This document shows, one piece after another, positions 1 to 5,926 of a stretch of DNA of 5,979 nt. Every line of letters starts with the position of its first letter. Positions within the stretch are counted from its first letter, which is position 1. This stretch comes from Rickettsiales bacterium (GTDB lineage Bacteria; Pseudomonadota; Alphaproteobacteria; Rickettsiales; Anaplasmataceae): positions 1 through 5,979 of the forward strand of contig JAITFM010000077.1 in assembly GCA_031281335.1 (NCBI GenBank). Reading direction: 5' to 3'. The notes below the pieces were generated by a model. The model was not told where the DNA came from and ran no database searches. It worked only from the letters and a program-made list of their open reading frames with translations. The translations under genes were made by a program, and so were the position numbers.

Positions 1-22
1 TGAGATCAAAAAATATGTAAGT

Positions 23-85
23 GAGCTATAGGCTTGCCACATCTGCTTTGCGTTGAACGGATGTCATTTTTGCCTAGCTAAGCTC
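23..85 (-). terminator. Imperfect hairpin just after rnhB; possible weak terminator
   Basis: Bases 23-33 (GAGCTATAGGC) are partly complementary to 72-85 (GCCTA then AGCTC, with four extra bases). Inside this, ACATC (39-43) pairs perfectly with GATGT (60-64). Read on the minus strand, the structure starts at the rnhB stop codon and is followed about ten bases later by a run of six T (complement of 8-13). The gap between stem and T-run and the interrupted outer stem make it a poor intrinsic terminator, so this is a tentative call. Nothing else is seen in bases 1-83. Confidence 0.25.
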
Positions 86-692
86 AAGATATTCGTTCAA
101 CAAAGTGTGAGATAGGTGCAAAGTTTTTTCTATGATGTTCTGTAATGCCATGGAGGTTTATAGCATCTATGTGCTCTTTTGTCCCATATCCTTTATTTTT
201 ATACCAATTATATTCTGGATGTTGAGCATGCAACTCTTGCATCAGCTTATCTCTTGTCACTTTTGCGATAATTGAAGCAGCTGCAATTGATATACTCAAA
301 CTATCGCCGTTTACTATGGACTTCACCTGCCATTTTACTTTGGGTGGTTGATTACCATCAACCAGCACACAATCTAATTCTAGACCTAAGTCTTTCAATG
401 CACGCTGCATTGAAAGTTTTGTTGCCTGCAAAATGTTGTATGAATTTATTTCTTCAACACTTGCTACTCCTACACCAAATTTTGCAACAGACGTTATCTT
501 TTCATATAGAACTTGCCTGTTTTTAGCAGTCAACTTTTTTGAGTCATTAATTCCTTCAATGATTATATTTCTATCGGTAAATACTACTGCTGCAGACATT
601 ACAGGACCAGCTAGCGGACCCCTTCCAACTTCGTCCACTCCTGCTATCACTCCTGATAATTTATTTTCTAATGTGAAATCTGGGTATGCCAT
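84..692 (-). CDS. rnhB: Ribonuclease HII
   Basis: Cuts the RNA strand of RNA-DNA hybrids and nicks 5' of single ribonucleotides built into DNA, starting ribonucleotide excision repair in the cytoplasm. The 202-residue product is full length (E. coli RNase HII is 198). It shows the family signature GVDEVGRGPLAGPV at 18-31, DSKKLT at 50-55, VDGNQ at 111-115, and the helix SIIAKVTRDKLM at 140-151, then HPEYNWYKNKGYGT near the C-terminus. The four catalytic acids are visible as D20, E21, D112 and D130, each offset by four from E. coli D16, E17, D108 and D126. The ATG at 690-692 lies only 6 nt after the mraY stop, with no clear Shine-Dalgarno sequence, so translation probably depends on the upstream gene. 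Codon reading is intact throughout. Function is certain from the motifs; operon membership is inferred from spacing. Confidence 0.97.
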   Translation of the reverse strand: MAYPDFTLENKLSGVIAGVDEVGRGPLAGPVMSAAVVFTDRNIIIEGINDSKKLTAKNRQVLYEKITSVAKFGVGVASVEEINSYNILQATKLSMQRALKDLGLELDCVLVDGNQPPKVKWQVKSIVNGDSLSISIAAASIIAKVTRDKLMQELHAQHPEYNWYKNKGYGTKEHIDAINLHGITEHHRKNFAPISHFVERIS

Positions 693-698
693 AAGTTT

Positions 699-1679
699 TT
701 ATAACAAGAAAGCTACAGTAAATATTGAACAGGTAATGGCAATTATCCAAAATTTCATAACTATTTCATTTTCTGACCATCCCTTCTTTTCAAAATGATG
801 GTGTATTGGCGCCATAAGAAAAATCCTCCTTCCCTTCCCATACTTAAACTTTGTATATTTAAAATATAATACCTGGATAATTACAGATAGTGTTTCTATT
901 ACAAAAATTATTCCAATAACAGCGAAAAGCACTTCCCTTTTAATGAGAACGCTGATTAGTCCTAAAGCTGCACCGATTGATAAACTGCCAACATCACCCA
1001 TAAACATTTTTGCCGGGTGCGTGTTAAACCACAAGAAACTTAAAATTGCTCCTACAAATGCAATGCAGAATAAAATAATGTTCACGTTTGCTTGAGTTAT
1101 GTACGCAACTAGTCCTAAAGAAACAAAAGAAGTGATAACTTGAGTTGCAGCAAGACCGTCTAGACCATCTGTAATATTTACAGCGTTAGAAGAGCCGACA
1201 ATCACAAATGCAGCAAACGGAACATATAGGCAGCCAAAGTCGATCGTTATTTCTTTAACTAGAAACGTCTTTGCGACGTCCTCAGTAAAATACAGCTTAA
1301 ATATGGACATACCAATCAGAGTAACAACAAATTGGATAAGTATTTTGGTTTTTGCGCTTAAACCTCGATGGTTATTTGCTTTTAATTTTAGATAATCGTC
1401 AATAAATCCAATCAGAGCAAAAAATAGAGTTATAAACACCAGCAATAAGATCTCTGGCGTTAGTTGAGTCCAAAGTAGAATTGGTAGTAAAGAAGAAATC
1501 AGTATTACTATCCCGCCCATGGTAGGGGTATTTTTTTTTGTCATTAAATGGCTTTCTGGTCCACATAACCTGATTGGCTGTCCATTTTTGCATACTTTTT
1601 TTAGAAGTTTTATAAAATAAGGGGAAAGAATAAATCCAAAAATAAACGAGGTGAAAAATATTTTTATAGATGAAGTCAT
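699..1679 (-). CDS. mraY: Phospho-N-acetylmuramoyl-pentapeptide transferase (MraY)
   Basis: Integral membrane enzyme that transfers phospho-MurNAc-pentapeptide from its UDP carrier to undecaprenyl phosphate, making lipid I, the first membrane step of lipid II and peptidoglycan synthesis. The 326-residue sequence shows the family landmarks in order: GPESHLMTKKNTPTMGG at 40-56, the Asp pair in IGFIDDYLK (D94, D95), NAVNITDGLDGLA at 165-177, FLWFNTHPAKMFMGDVGS at 215-232 (D229), and the histidine cluster APIHHHFEKKGW at 290-301. About ten hydrophobic segments alternate with these cytoplasmic loops. It is about 35 residues shorter than E. coli MraY (360), mainly from lacking the N-terminal extension before the first membrane helix, as in Gram-positive short forms; all catalytic residues are kept. 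The start is ATG at 1677-1679. Followed by rnhB after 6 nt. Wolbachia is known to retain lipid II synthesis, which fits an intact gene. Confidence 0.97.
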   Translation of the reverse strand: MTSSIKIFFTSFIFGFILSPYFIKLLKKVCKNGQPIRLCGPESHLMTKKNTPTMGGIVILISSLLPILLWTQLTPEILLLVFITLFFALIGFIDDYLKLKANNHRGLSAKTKILIQFVVTLIGMSIFKLYFTEDVAKTFLVKEITIDFGCLYVPFAAFVIVGSSNAVNITDGLDGLAATQVITSFVSLGLVAYITQANVNIILFCIAFVGAILSFLWFNTHPAKMFMGDVGSLSIGAALGLISVLIKREVLFAVIGIIFVIETLSVIIQVLYFKYTKFKYGKGRRIFLMAPIHHHFEKKGWSENEIVMKFWIIAITCSIFTVAFLL

Positions 1680-1706
1680 CTATCTATTTAGATTAACCAA
1701 TTAAGT

Positions 1707-1712
1707 ATTATA
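1707..1712 (-). promoter_or_regulatory. Candidate -10 box for mraY-rnhB
   Basis: On the minus strand a perfect TATAAT lies at 1712-1707, about 27 bases before the mraY ATG, giving a predicted leader of about 20 nt. No convincing TTGACA-like -35 box is seen 16-18 bases upstream, and the region is AT-rich, so this rests on the -10 box and its sensible position. Confidence 0.4.
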
Positions 1713-1779
1713 CCGGATACTCACAAATATCATAGCACAGAGGATTTGGCATAGTCATTAAAATAATCTAGATTTTAAG

Positions 1780-2022
1780 TATTGGCGTTTTTTGTAACGT
1801 TGTTGCTCTTAAATCGCACTGATCTAAACATTAAAAAATTTACCAGGTAAAAAAAGACAAAAGAAACCCCGTCGTTGGCTAATTATTTATATGTACCTCA
1901 AATATCGGCGTTTTTATCCTCAACGCTACGATTCAGCTACTTTTAAATGCAAATAACCTAAACTGTAAACGTTAAGAAATCTACTAAGCAGGAAAAAAAG
2001 GCAAAAAAACCCTAAGGCAGCT
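1780..2022. repeat. Two imperfect tandem copies of a degenerate intergenic repeat
   Basis: Copy A spans about 1780-1881 and copy B about 1903-2022. They share the same ordered landmarks: TATTGGCGTTTTT (1780-1792) against TATCGGCGTTTTT (1903-1915), then AACG, then TTAAATCGCA against TTAAATGCAA, CTAAAC, TTAA-AAAT, an A-rich stretch of the form AGG(T)AAAAAAAG-CAAAA, AAACCC, and a closing GGCTA or AGCTA. Copy B carries roughly 20 extra bases, so the two copies are diverged. On the minus strand both A-rich stretches read as GFFCLF, but stop codons break the frame, so this is not a working gene. A third, more decayed copy may start at 2045 (TATTCGACGTT). The style resembles Wolbachia intergenic repeats; that family assignment is from memory, not from a search. 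This block fills most of the gene-free interval 1680-2310. Confidence 0.6.
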
Positions 2023-2055
2023 AGTATTCAAATTCTCCCTTGTCTATTCGACGTT

Positions 2056-2283
2056 CTATACTGTCTTAAACGACTTATAAGCGCGTTTCAGCTTGTATAG
2101 GTAAAAACCAGAAGTTTTAAAAAGACGTGAGGTGCACATAGTGCAAAAATTTAAACATAAGACGCCAAATACCCTAAGTTTTTTGTCATTAACCTGCACA
2201 GATTGCGAAGATAAATAAACAGCTTCAGTACTATGGTAATGGGTTTGGTGAGATTTGTCAAGTAGTTTTTTTATTTCATCCAA
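2056..2283 (-). CDS. Doubtful small ORF within repeat-like sequence
   Basis: A 75-codon reading frame with no recognised domain. Its only in-frame upstream start is TTG (2281-2283), it has no clear ribosome binding site, and the lower half overlaps a possible decayed third repeat copy. The predicted peptide has a mixed N-terminal half, then a cysteine-containing stretch (about residues 40-55, including CLNFCTMC) and a basic tail ending KLKRAYKSFKTV. There is no signal peptide or firm membrane segment. It sits directly downstream of ftsK on the same strand. It may be a fragment of repeat-derived sequence that gene finders call a hypothetical protein. I would not treat it as a gene without expression evidence or conservation between genomes. 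Confidence 0.2.
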   Translation of the reverse strand: MDEIKKLLDKSHQTHYHSTEAVYLSSQSVQVNDKKLRVFGVLCLNFCTMCTSRLFKTSGFYLYKLKRAYKSFKTV

Positions 2284-2301
2284 CGCGTTGCCAAAAACTA
2301 C
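2262..2301. repeat. Perfect 9-bp inverted repeat beside the ftsK stop
   Basis: GTAGTTTTT at 2262-2270 is the exact reverse complement of AAAAACTAC at 2293-2301. The 22-base interior contains the perfect 10-base palindrome CAACGCGTTG at 2281-2290. On the minus strand the structure begins about 9 nt after the ftsK stop codon. It could act as a 3' hairpin stabilising or ending the yggT-ftsK transcript, but the strand after it has no T-run, so it is not a standard intrinsic terminator. It could also mark the edge of the repeat block. Confidence 0.5.
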
Positions 2302-2310
2302 GCAGAAAGT

Positions 2311-4434
2311 CTATTCTACCAGTATCTCTCTCTTTCCCGAGTAGTTTGGAGCGCTGACAATACCTTCTTTTTCCATTCTTTCAACAATATTTGCAGCTCT
2401 GTTATAGCCTATTCTAAGTTGTCGTTGAATATAACTAGTTGAAACCTTTCGATCTCTCTGAATGATAGCCACTGCTTGGTTGTACAGGTCGTTCTCTTCA
2501 TCCTCTGTTTCACCGTCTAATTCTGCAGAGGAATTTTCATCTTCTTTGGTGATTTCCTCCATGTAGTTTGGCTCGCCTTGCATTTTCAAATGATCAACTA
2601 TATTTTGCACTTCACCATCACTCACAAACGGGCCGTGAACTCTAATAATCTTACCACCAGAGGCCATATAGAGCATATCACCCATACCGAGCAATTGTTC
2701 AGCCCCCTGTTCACCGAGTATTGTTCTGCTATCTATTTTAGAAGTCACAGCAAAACTGATTCTCGTTGGGAAATTTGCCTTTATCACACCTGTTATCACA
2801 TCCACAGATGGCCGCTGCGTTGCCATTATGATGTGTATTCCTGCAGCTCTAGCCATTTGCGCTAAACGCTGAATAGAGCACTCTATTTCTTTGCCAGCAA
2901 CAAGCATCAAATCTGCCATTTCATCTACGATTACCACGATATACGGAAATGTTTCCATCTTGATTGGTATTTTTTCAAACAAGGGTTTGCCTGTTGTTGA
3001 ATTAAAGCCAATTTGCACAACACGCTCCAATTCTATCCCGCTATTCATCGCTTCTGTGATTTTTTGGTTATAGTTTATCACATTGCGCACGTTCAAATAC
3101 GACATCATACGATAGCGATTTTCCATCTCTTTTACTACCCACTTAAGAGCAATAACAGCCTTTTTTGGCTCCGTTACCACTGGTGTTATTAGGTGCGGTA
3201 TTGCATCATATATTGAAAGCTCAAGCATTTTTGGGTCGATCATTATCATCTTGCATTCATTGGGATTTAATCGATAAACGAGTGAAAGAATCATGGTGTT
3301 AATTGCAACTGATTTACCCGATCCTGTGGTTCCAGCAACGAGCAAATGCGGCATTTTGGCCAAATCTGCAATAACTGATTTTCCGCTTATTTCTTTGCCA
3401 AGCGCAATTGGAAGATTTAAGTTTGCATTTTGGTATTCCGGCGATTCAAGTAAATCGCGCAGCATGACAATTTCTCGCTCCTTGTTTGGCAATTCTATTC
3501 CCATGGCGTTTTGTCCACGAATTATTGAAATACGCGCAGAGAGCGCACTCATTGAACGTGCAATGTCGTCTGCAAGCCCAATCACCCTTGCAGACTTTGT
3601 GCCAGCCTGTGGCTCAAGTTTGTATAAAGTCACAACCGGTCCATAACATACATTGATAATTTTTCCTTGCACGCCAAAATCACTCAGAACCTGCTCCAGC
3701 AAAGATAAGTTCTTATTGCTCTCCATTTCATTCAACTGTTTTCTTTGCAAAGACTCTTCTGCCTTAGAAAGCAAATGAATACTTGGAAACTCAAACCCAC
3801 TAGAAGGTTTAAAAATCTCTCCAGTAACTTTTTTCTGTCTTTCTTTTGGTTGTTGTCTGGTAGTAATTTGAGCTCTATGTTGTTCTTCTACTACTGATGA
3901 TACAATAGAACGCTCAGCAGTTTTACGTAACCTGAAAAACAGAACATTTGCAAAAAGTGAAGCTGTTTTTTTGCACAAGAAGAATATAAAGTAAATTGTT
4001 CTCTTCCAACCAATTAGTCCCACAATACCTATTGATGTTGCTACTGTGAATATATAAAACGGGTAGTTACTAATTAGTACATTTCCTATTATTCCACCGT
4101 GCATATACCTTGCAGTGATACCGAGCGAAAGTTGTGCTAATATAGTGCATATTCCTAAATTGATTAATGCTAAGTAGAGAATTTTCAGTAACCTTTTTGA
4201 TGGTCTGAGGGTCAAAAAATAAACTATAGTTGTAGCTATTGCAATACTAGTTAATCCAAGAAATTGAACTAATATATCAGCTAAATACGAACCTACTATT
4301 CCACCTAAATTTGTCACTTCTTCATTTGTAGCTGTGTTTAAGGATGGATCTTTATAGTTGTAGCTAAAAACTGATATATATACACATATCAGGAGCAATA
4401 AGCATATTGCTGATTTCAGGTATTTTTTTAGCAT
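2311..4434 (-). CDS. ftsK: DNA translocase FtsK (short form)
   Basis: Septum-anchored ATPase that pumps chromosomal DNA during division and, in other bacteria, activates XerCD recombination at dif. The 707-residue protein has an N-terminal membrane domain with about four hydrophobic segments (roughly 8-24, 56-77, 84-107, 122-142; a possible fifth near 146-166). A short polar linker (about 170-240) stands in for the long Pro/Gln-rich linker of E. coli FtsK (1329 residues). The motor follows: Walker A AGTTGSGKS at 367-375 (K374), Walker B IVVIVDEMADLM at 499-510 (D504, E505), and the FtsK/SpoIIIE block MARAAGIHIIMATQRPSVDVITG at 527-549. An acidic spacer (about 626-648) leads to a C-terminal winged-helix gamma domain (about 650-707), the part that reads KOPS-type polarity signals in known FtsK proteins. 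The ATG at 4432-4434 is 4 nt after the yggT stop, which implies coupled translation. No frame disruption is seen. Confidence 0.97.
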   Translation of the reverse strand: MLKKYLKSAICLLLLICVYISVFSYNYKDPSLNTATNEEVTNLGGIVGSYLADILVQFLGLTSIAIATTIVYFLTLRPSKRLLKILYLALINLGICTILAQLSLGITARYMHGGIIGNVLISNYPFYIFTVATSIGIVGLIGWKRTIYFIFFLCKKTASLFANVLFFRLRKTAERSIVSSVVEEQHRAQITTRQQPKERQKKVTGEIFKPSSGFEFPSIHLLSKAEESLQRKQLNEMESNKNLSLLEQVLSDFGVQGKIINVCYGPVVTLYKLEPQAGTKSARVIGLADDIARSMSALSARISIIRGQNAMGIELPNKEREIVMLRDLLESPEYQNANLNLPIALGKEISGKSVIADLAKMPHLLVAGTTGSGKSVAINTMILSLVYRLNPNECKMIMIDPKMLELSIYDAIPHLITPVVTEPKKAVIALKWVVKEMENRYRMMSYLNVRNVINYNQKITEAMNSGIELERVVQIGFNSTTGKPLFEKIPIKMETFPYIVVIVDEMADLMLVAGKEIECSIQRLAQMARAAGIHIIMATQRPSVDVITGVIKANFPTRISFAVTSKIDSRTILGEQGAEQLLGMGDMLYMASGGKIIRVHGPFVSDGEVQNIVDHLKMQGEPNYMEEITKEDENSSAELDGETEDEENDLYNQAVAIIQRDRKVSTSYIQRQLRIGYNRAANIVERMEKEGIVSAPNYSGKREILVE

Positions 4435-4448
4435 CTACTTAAAAGTAG
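4435..4448 (-). promoter_or_regulatory. Small hairpin over the yggT stop and ftsK start
   Basis: The sequence CTACTTAAAAGTAG has 6-base arms that are exact reverse complements around AA. In the minus-strand mRNA the yggT stop codon falls in or next to the loop, and the stem ends directly against the ftsK ATG. No Shine-Dalgarno sequence precedes that ATG. Ribosomes finishing yggT would open the stem, so it may help couple ftsK translation to yggT. The stem is short and mostly A-U, so stability is low. Confidence 0.3.
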
Positions 4449-4714
4449 TAATTTATCGTATATTTTACAAAGTGAATTGCTATTAGCAATATCATCACAG
4501 ATAAATCTAACCCGTTGAATGGTCGTATATACCTTCTAATAACCTTTAGTGGTGGATGGGTAAGTCGGTTCAAAGTGTGCATTATGTTGCTCACAACTTC
4601 GTTATACATATTTACTACATTAAGCTTAATCAGCCAATTTAAAGCAATCCAACATATTAGAATGAAGCTATAAAGATCAAACAATGTGTTGAGTAAATAT
4701 ATTATTGGATGCAT
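4439..4714 (-). CDS. YggT family membrane protein
   Basis: Small integral membrane protein of the YggT family (related to the plastid CCB3/YLMG proteins). The exact biochemical role is unknown; family members in other bacteria and plastids are tied to division-site, envelope or osmotic functions. At 91 residues it is a normal single-repeat form. A first hydrophobic helix covers about residues 4-29, a cytoplasmic or periplasmic loop holds the family hallmark LTHPPLKVIRRYIRPFNGLDLS at 51-72, and a second helix covers about 69-84. The hallmark (T-x-P-x-L-x-x-I-R-R followed by GLDLS) is the main basis for the call. The ATG at 4712-4714 is the natural start; no strong Shine-Dalgarno sequence is seen. 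It is the first gene of a pair with ftsK, separated by 4 nt. The pairing with a division gene suggests, but does not prove, a shared role at the septum. Confidence 0.9.
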   Translation of the reverse strand: MHPIIYLLNTLFDLYSFILICWIALNWLIKLNVVNMYNEVVSNIMHTLNRLTHPPLKVIRRYIRPFNGLDLSVMILLIAIHFVKYTINYYF

Positions 4715-4733
4715 GCACGTTTATTACATGAAA

Positions 4734-4739
4734 ATTATA
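4734..4739 (-). promoter_or_regulatory. Candidate -10 box for yggT-ftsK
   Basis: A perfect TATAAT on the minus strand lies about 20 bases before the yggT ATG, predicting a leader of about 12 nt. No good -35 box is found at the normal spacing, and the surrounding sequence (TATATATAAT) is AT-rich enough for a chance match. The 132-bp gap between the toxin stop and yggT is the logical place for this operon's promoter. Confidence 0.35.
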
Positions 4740-4752
4740 TATAAAGATAGAT

Positions 4753-4769
4753 ATTTAGGAATTCTAAAT
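4753..4769. repeat. AT-rich inverted repeat between toxin and yggT
   Basis: ATTTAG (4753-4758) and CTAAAT (4764-4769) are exact reverse complements around the 5-base spacer GAATT. It lies just upstream of the candidate yggT -10 box and downstream of the toxin gene. No T-run follows it closely on the minus strand, so a terminator role for the toxin-antitoxin transcript is unsupported. It could be a protein binding site or chance. Confidence 0.3.
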
Positions 4770-4846
4770 CAATCCCTCTTTTCAAACTCAAGATGCTGTT
4801 TTCGTTACCTTTACTCTGAATTATATACTATTTAATAATGACTGTT

Positions 4847-5125
4847 TTAATGACGATCGTAGACATATTCTCTGTGTCTTATTCCAACAATTGTCACTAT
4901 GCGTTCTAAATTGTTTACTTGATAAATTACACGGTAGTCACCTACTCGTATTCTGCGGTACCCTTTAAGATCATGTGATAAAGACTTTCCTACTTTATCA
5001 GGAGAAACTTTGAGGCGTTTTTCTATCGCTTTTTGAACTCTTAACTCTATTGTTTTTGGAAGATCCGGAAGATCCCTTTCAGTAACATTATCTAAAAATT
5101 CGATTTCATAAAGCTCTATTTCCAT
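4847..5125 (-). CDS. RelE/ParE-superfamily toxin (probable mRNA interferase)
   Basis: Toxin half of a type II toxin-antitoxin module. RelE members cut mRNA in the ribosomal A site; ParE members instead block gyrase. The 92-residue protein has an N-terminal strand (about 5-11), two helices (about 23-52) and a beta-sheet core with KGYRRIRVGDYRVIYQV at 54-70, then IVTIVGIRHREYVY at 76-89. The spacing and content match the E. coli RelE core (an arginine-rich strand, GYRLVYQV, then a terminal strand carrying R and Y). R58, R60, R65, R83 and Y89 are plausible counterparts of the RelE catalytic set, which favours RNA cleavage over a ParE role, but this is by-eye alignment. The ATG at 5123-5125 lies inside the antitoxin gene, overlapping it by 10 nt, which is typical of coupled toxin-antitoxin pairs. 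Length is normal and no disruption is seen, so the toxin may be active. Confidence 0.88.
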   Translation of the reverse strand: MEIELYEIEFLDNVTERDLPDLPKTIELRVQKAIEKRLKVSPDKVGKSLSHDLKGYRRIRVGDYRVIYQVNNLERIVTIVGIRHREYVYDRH

Positions 5126-5334
5126 TTGACATCTTCATACTTGATTCTTTTCGCACCTGGAACATCGCGTTGAATAGCAAGCTTAAGTAGTGCCATGTCT
5201 TCCTCATGTTCAATCGCTTCTTGTATAAACTCCTCTGCTAGCTCTTGAACGGACTGATTTTTCGCTTTAGCCAAGCGAACAAGGTCCTCTAAAGTTTCTT
5301 TGCTGAGAGCTATACTAGTGTTTGAACCCGCCAT
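5116..5334 (-). CDS. Ribbon-helix-helix antitoxin (RelB/CopG-like)
   Basis: Antitoxin that should bind and neutralise the overlapping RelE-like toxin and, as a dimer, repress its own promoter. I chose the ATG at 5332-5334, giving 72 residues; a longer frame from a TTG at 5346 adds only four residues and is less likely. Residues 5-10 (NTSIAL) form the likely DNA-contacting strand, 11-24 (SKETLEDLVRLAKA) the first helix and 28-45 the second, a normal ribbon-helix-helix fold. The tail from about 47 to 72, ending KRIKYEDVKWK, is the expected toxin-binding part. The gene lies first in the pair and overlaps the toxin start by 10 nt in a different frame. A strong promoter and a dyad lie immediately upstream. 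Such antitoxins are usually degraded by Lon or Clp proteases. The family call is by fold and context rather than by a diagnostic motif. Confidence 0.85.
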   Translation of the reverse strand: MAGSNTSIALSKETLEDLVRLAKAKNQSVQELAEEFIQEAIEHEEDMALLKLAIQRDVPGAKRIKYEDVKWK

Positions 5335-5356
5335 ATGCTTTACCAAAATCTACTAC

Positions 5357-5369
5357 TATAACGATTATA
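5357..5369. promoter_or_regulatory. Candidate antitoxin operator
   Basis: TATAA (5357-5361) and TTATA (5365-5369) are exact reverse complements around a 3-base spacer. The 13-bp dyad covers the -10 box of the toxin-antitoxin promoter and reaches the predicted transcription start. Ribbon-helix-helix antitoxins commonly bind short dyads placed this way. The arms are pure A/T, so chance occurrence is possible. Confidence 0.45.
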
Positions 5370-5392
5370 CAATACTTTTTTTAATTTTTCAA
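5364..5392 (-). promoter_or_regulatory. Near-consensus sigma70 promoter of the toxin-antitoxin operon
   Basis: Read on the minus strand: -35 TTGAAA (5392-5387, five of six consensus), a spacer of exactly 17 bp, and -10 TATAAT (5369-5364, six of six). Transcription should begin near 5357, leaving a leader of about 23 nt before the antitoxin ATG at 5334. It is the strongest promoter match in the window and implies that the module is transcribed on its own rather than by read-through from sspB. Confidence 0.75.
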
Positions 5393-5466
5393 TAAAGGAA
5401 GTTACTGATATATAAAAAGAATTTTGCGCACTTGCGTTAATAAACAATTAGAAGCTAGGTTCGCAA

Positions 5467-5904
5467 CTACTGATCGCGCAGTTGGTCTATGGATATAATA
5501 CTGCCATTTGGTAGGTTTTCAGTACGTCTTTCACTATTATATTCTTTGTCAGAATCGATACTGATCTTGTCAAATATTAAAACATCTCCTGAAACTTTAT
5601 CATGGAATTCGCTAATAGCAAAAAATGGTACGGTGATTTGCTCTTGTTTTCCGCGAAAACTCAAACTTACGCTAAATTTATCCTCAAAGACTTTTAAATC
5701 ATAGAATTGATGTTGCAATATAATAAGTACTTGAGTAGGGTATGACTTTCTTAGGTAATCTGGTACGATAACACTATTAAAATAAGTGAAAAATAATATT
5801 TCTAAATGAGGAGTGAAATCATTGCCTGATATGATATCTAAAGCTTTTTTAATGACTTGAAACTTGGCGAAATTGAGCGATTTCTTATAATCTGTTTTAT
5901 CCAT
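5467..5904 (-). CDS. sspB: ClpXP protease adaptor SspB (alphaproteobacterial type)
   Basis: Adaptor that tethers ssrA-tagged proteins from stalled ribosomes, and some other substrates, to ClpX for degradation by ClpXP. The 145-residue protein resembles Caulobacter SspB by eye: an N-terminal helix (about 5-27), a strand with HLEILFFT (33-40), SYPTQVLIILQHQFYDLKV (54-72), FSVSLSFRGKQEQITVPF (77-94), and AISEFHD (96-102). A variable acidic/polar linker follows (about 112-134), then the C-terminal tail IISIDQLRDQ (136-145), matching the IVSLDQFRKK tail of the Caulobacter protein that contacts ClpX. Both the substrate-binding core and the ClpX-docking tail are therefore present. The ATG at 5902-5904 has no strong Shine-Dalgarno sequence. 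It is divergent from the probable 6S RNA, whose predicted start is about 20-25 bp away, so their promoters must overlap. Downstream lies the toxin-antitoxin module, which has its own promoter. Confidence 0.92.
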   Translation of the reverse strand: MDKTDYKKSLNFAKFQVIKKALDIISGNDFTPHLEILFFTYFNSVIVPDYLRKSYPTQVLIILQHQFYDLKVFEDKFSVSLSFRGKQEQITVPFFAISEFHDKVSGDVLIFDKISIDSDKEYNSERRTENLPNGSIISIDQLRDQ

Positions 5905-5926
5905 ACAACTTTTGCATATGTAAATT

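Noticed and set aside
433..798. Plus-strand ORF of 121 codons across rnhB and the end of mraY
   Set aside because: It is antisense to two genes with complete catalytic motifs, and its translation has no recognisable domain; it is a shadow frame.
2239..2261. TTGACA on the minus strand (2261-2256) with a poor -10 (TACCAT) 17 bp on
   Set aside because: The -10 match is only four of six and there is no credible gene downstream for it to serve.
3293..3646. Plus-strand ORF of 117 codons inside ftsK
   Set aside because: It is antisense to the FtsK motor domain covering Walker A, with no ribosome binding site or family features.
5335..5346. Longer antitoxin start at a TTG codon
   Set aside because: The ATG at 5332-5334 is in frame four codons later, fits the family length, and needs no rare start.
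5414..5466. Possible sspB terminator: TTGCG (5432-5436) and CGCAA (5462-5466) with a T-run on the minus strand further down
   Set aside because: The stem is only 5 bp with a loop of about 25 bases and the T-run lies about 13 bases beyond it; too weak to call.
5489..5704. Plus-strand ORF of 71 codons inside sspB
   Set aside because: It is antisense to the conserved SspB core and tail; no independent support.
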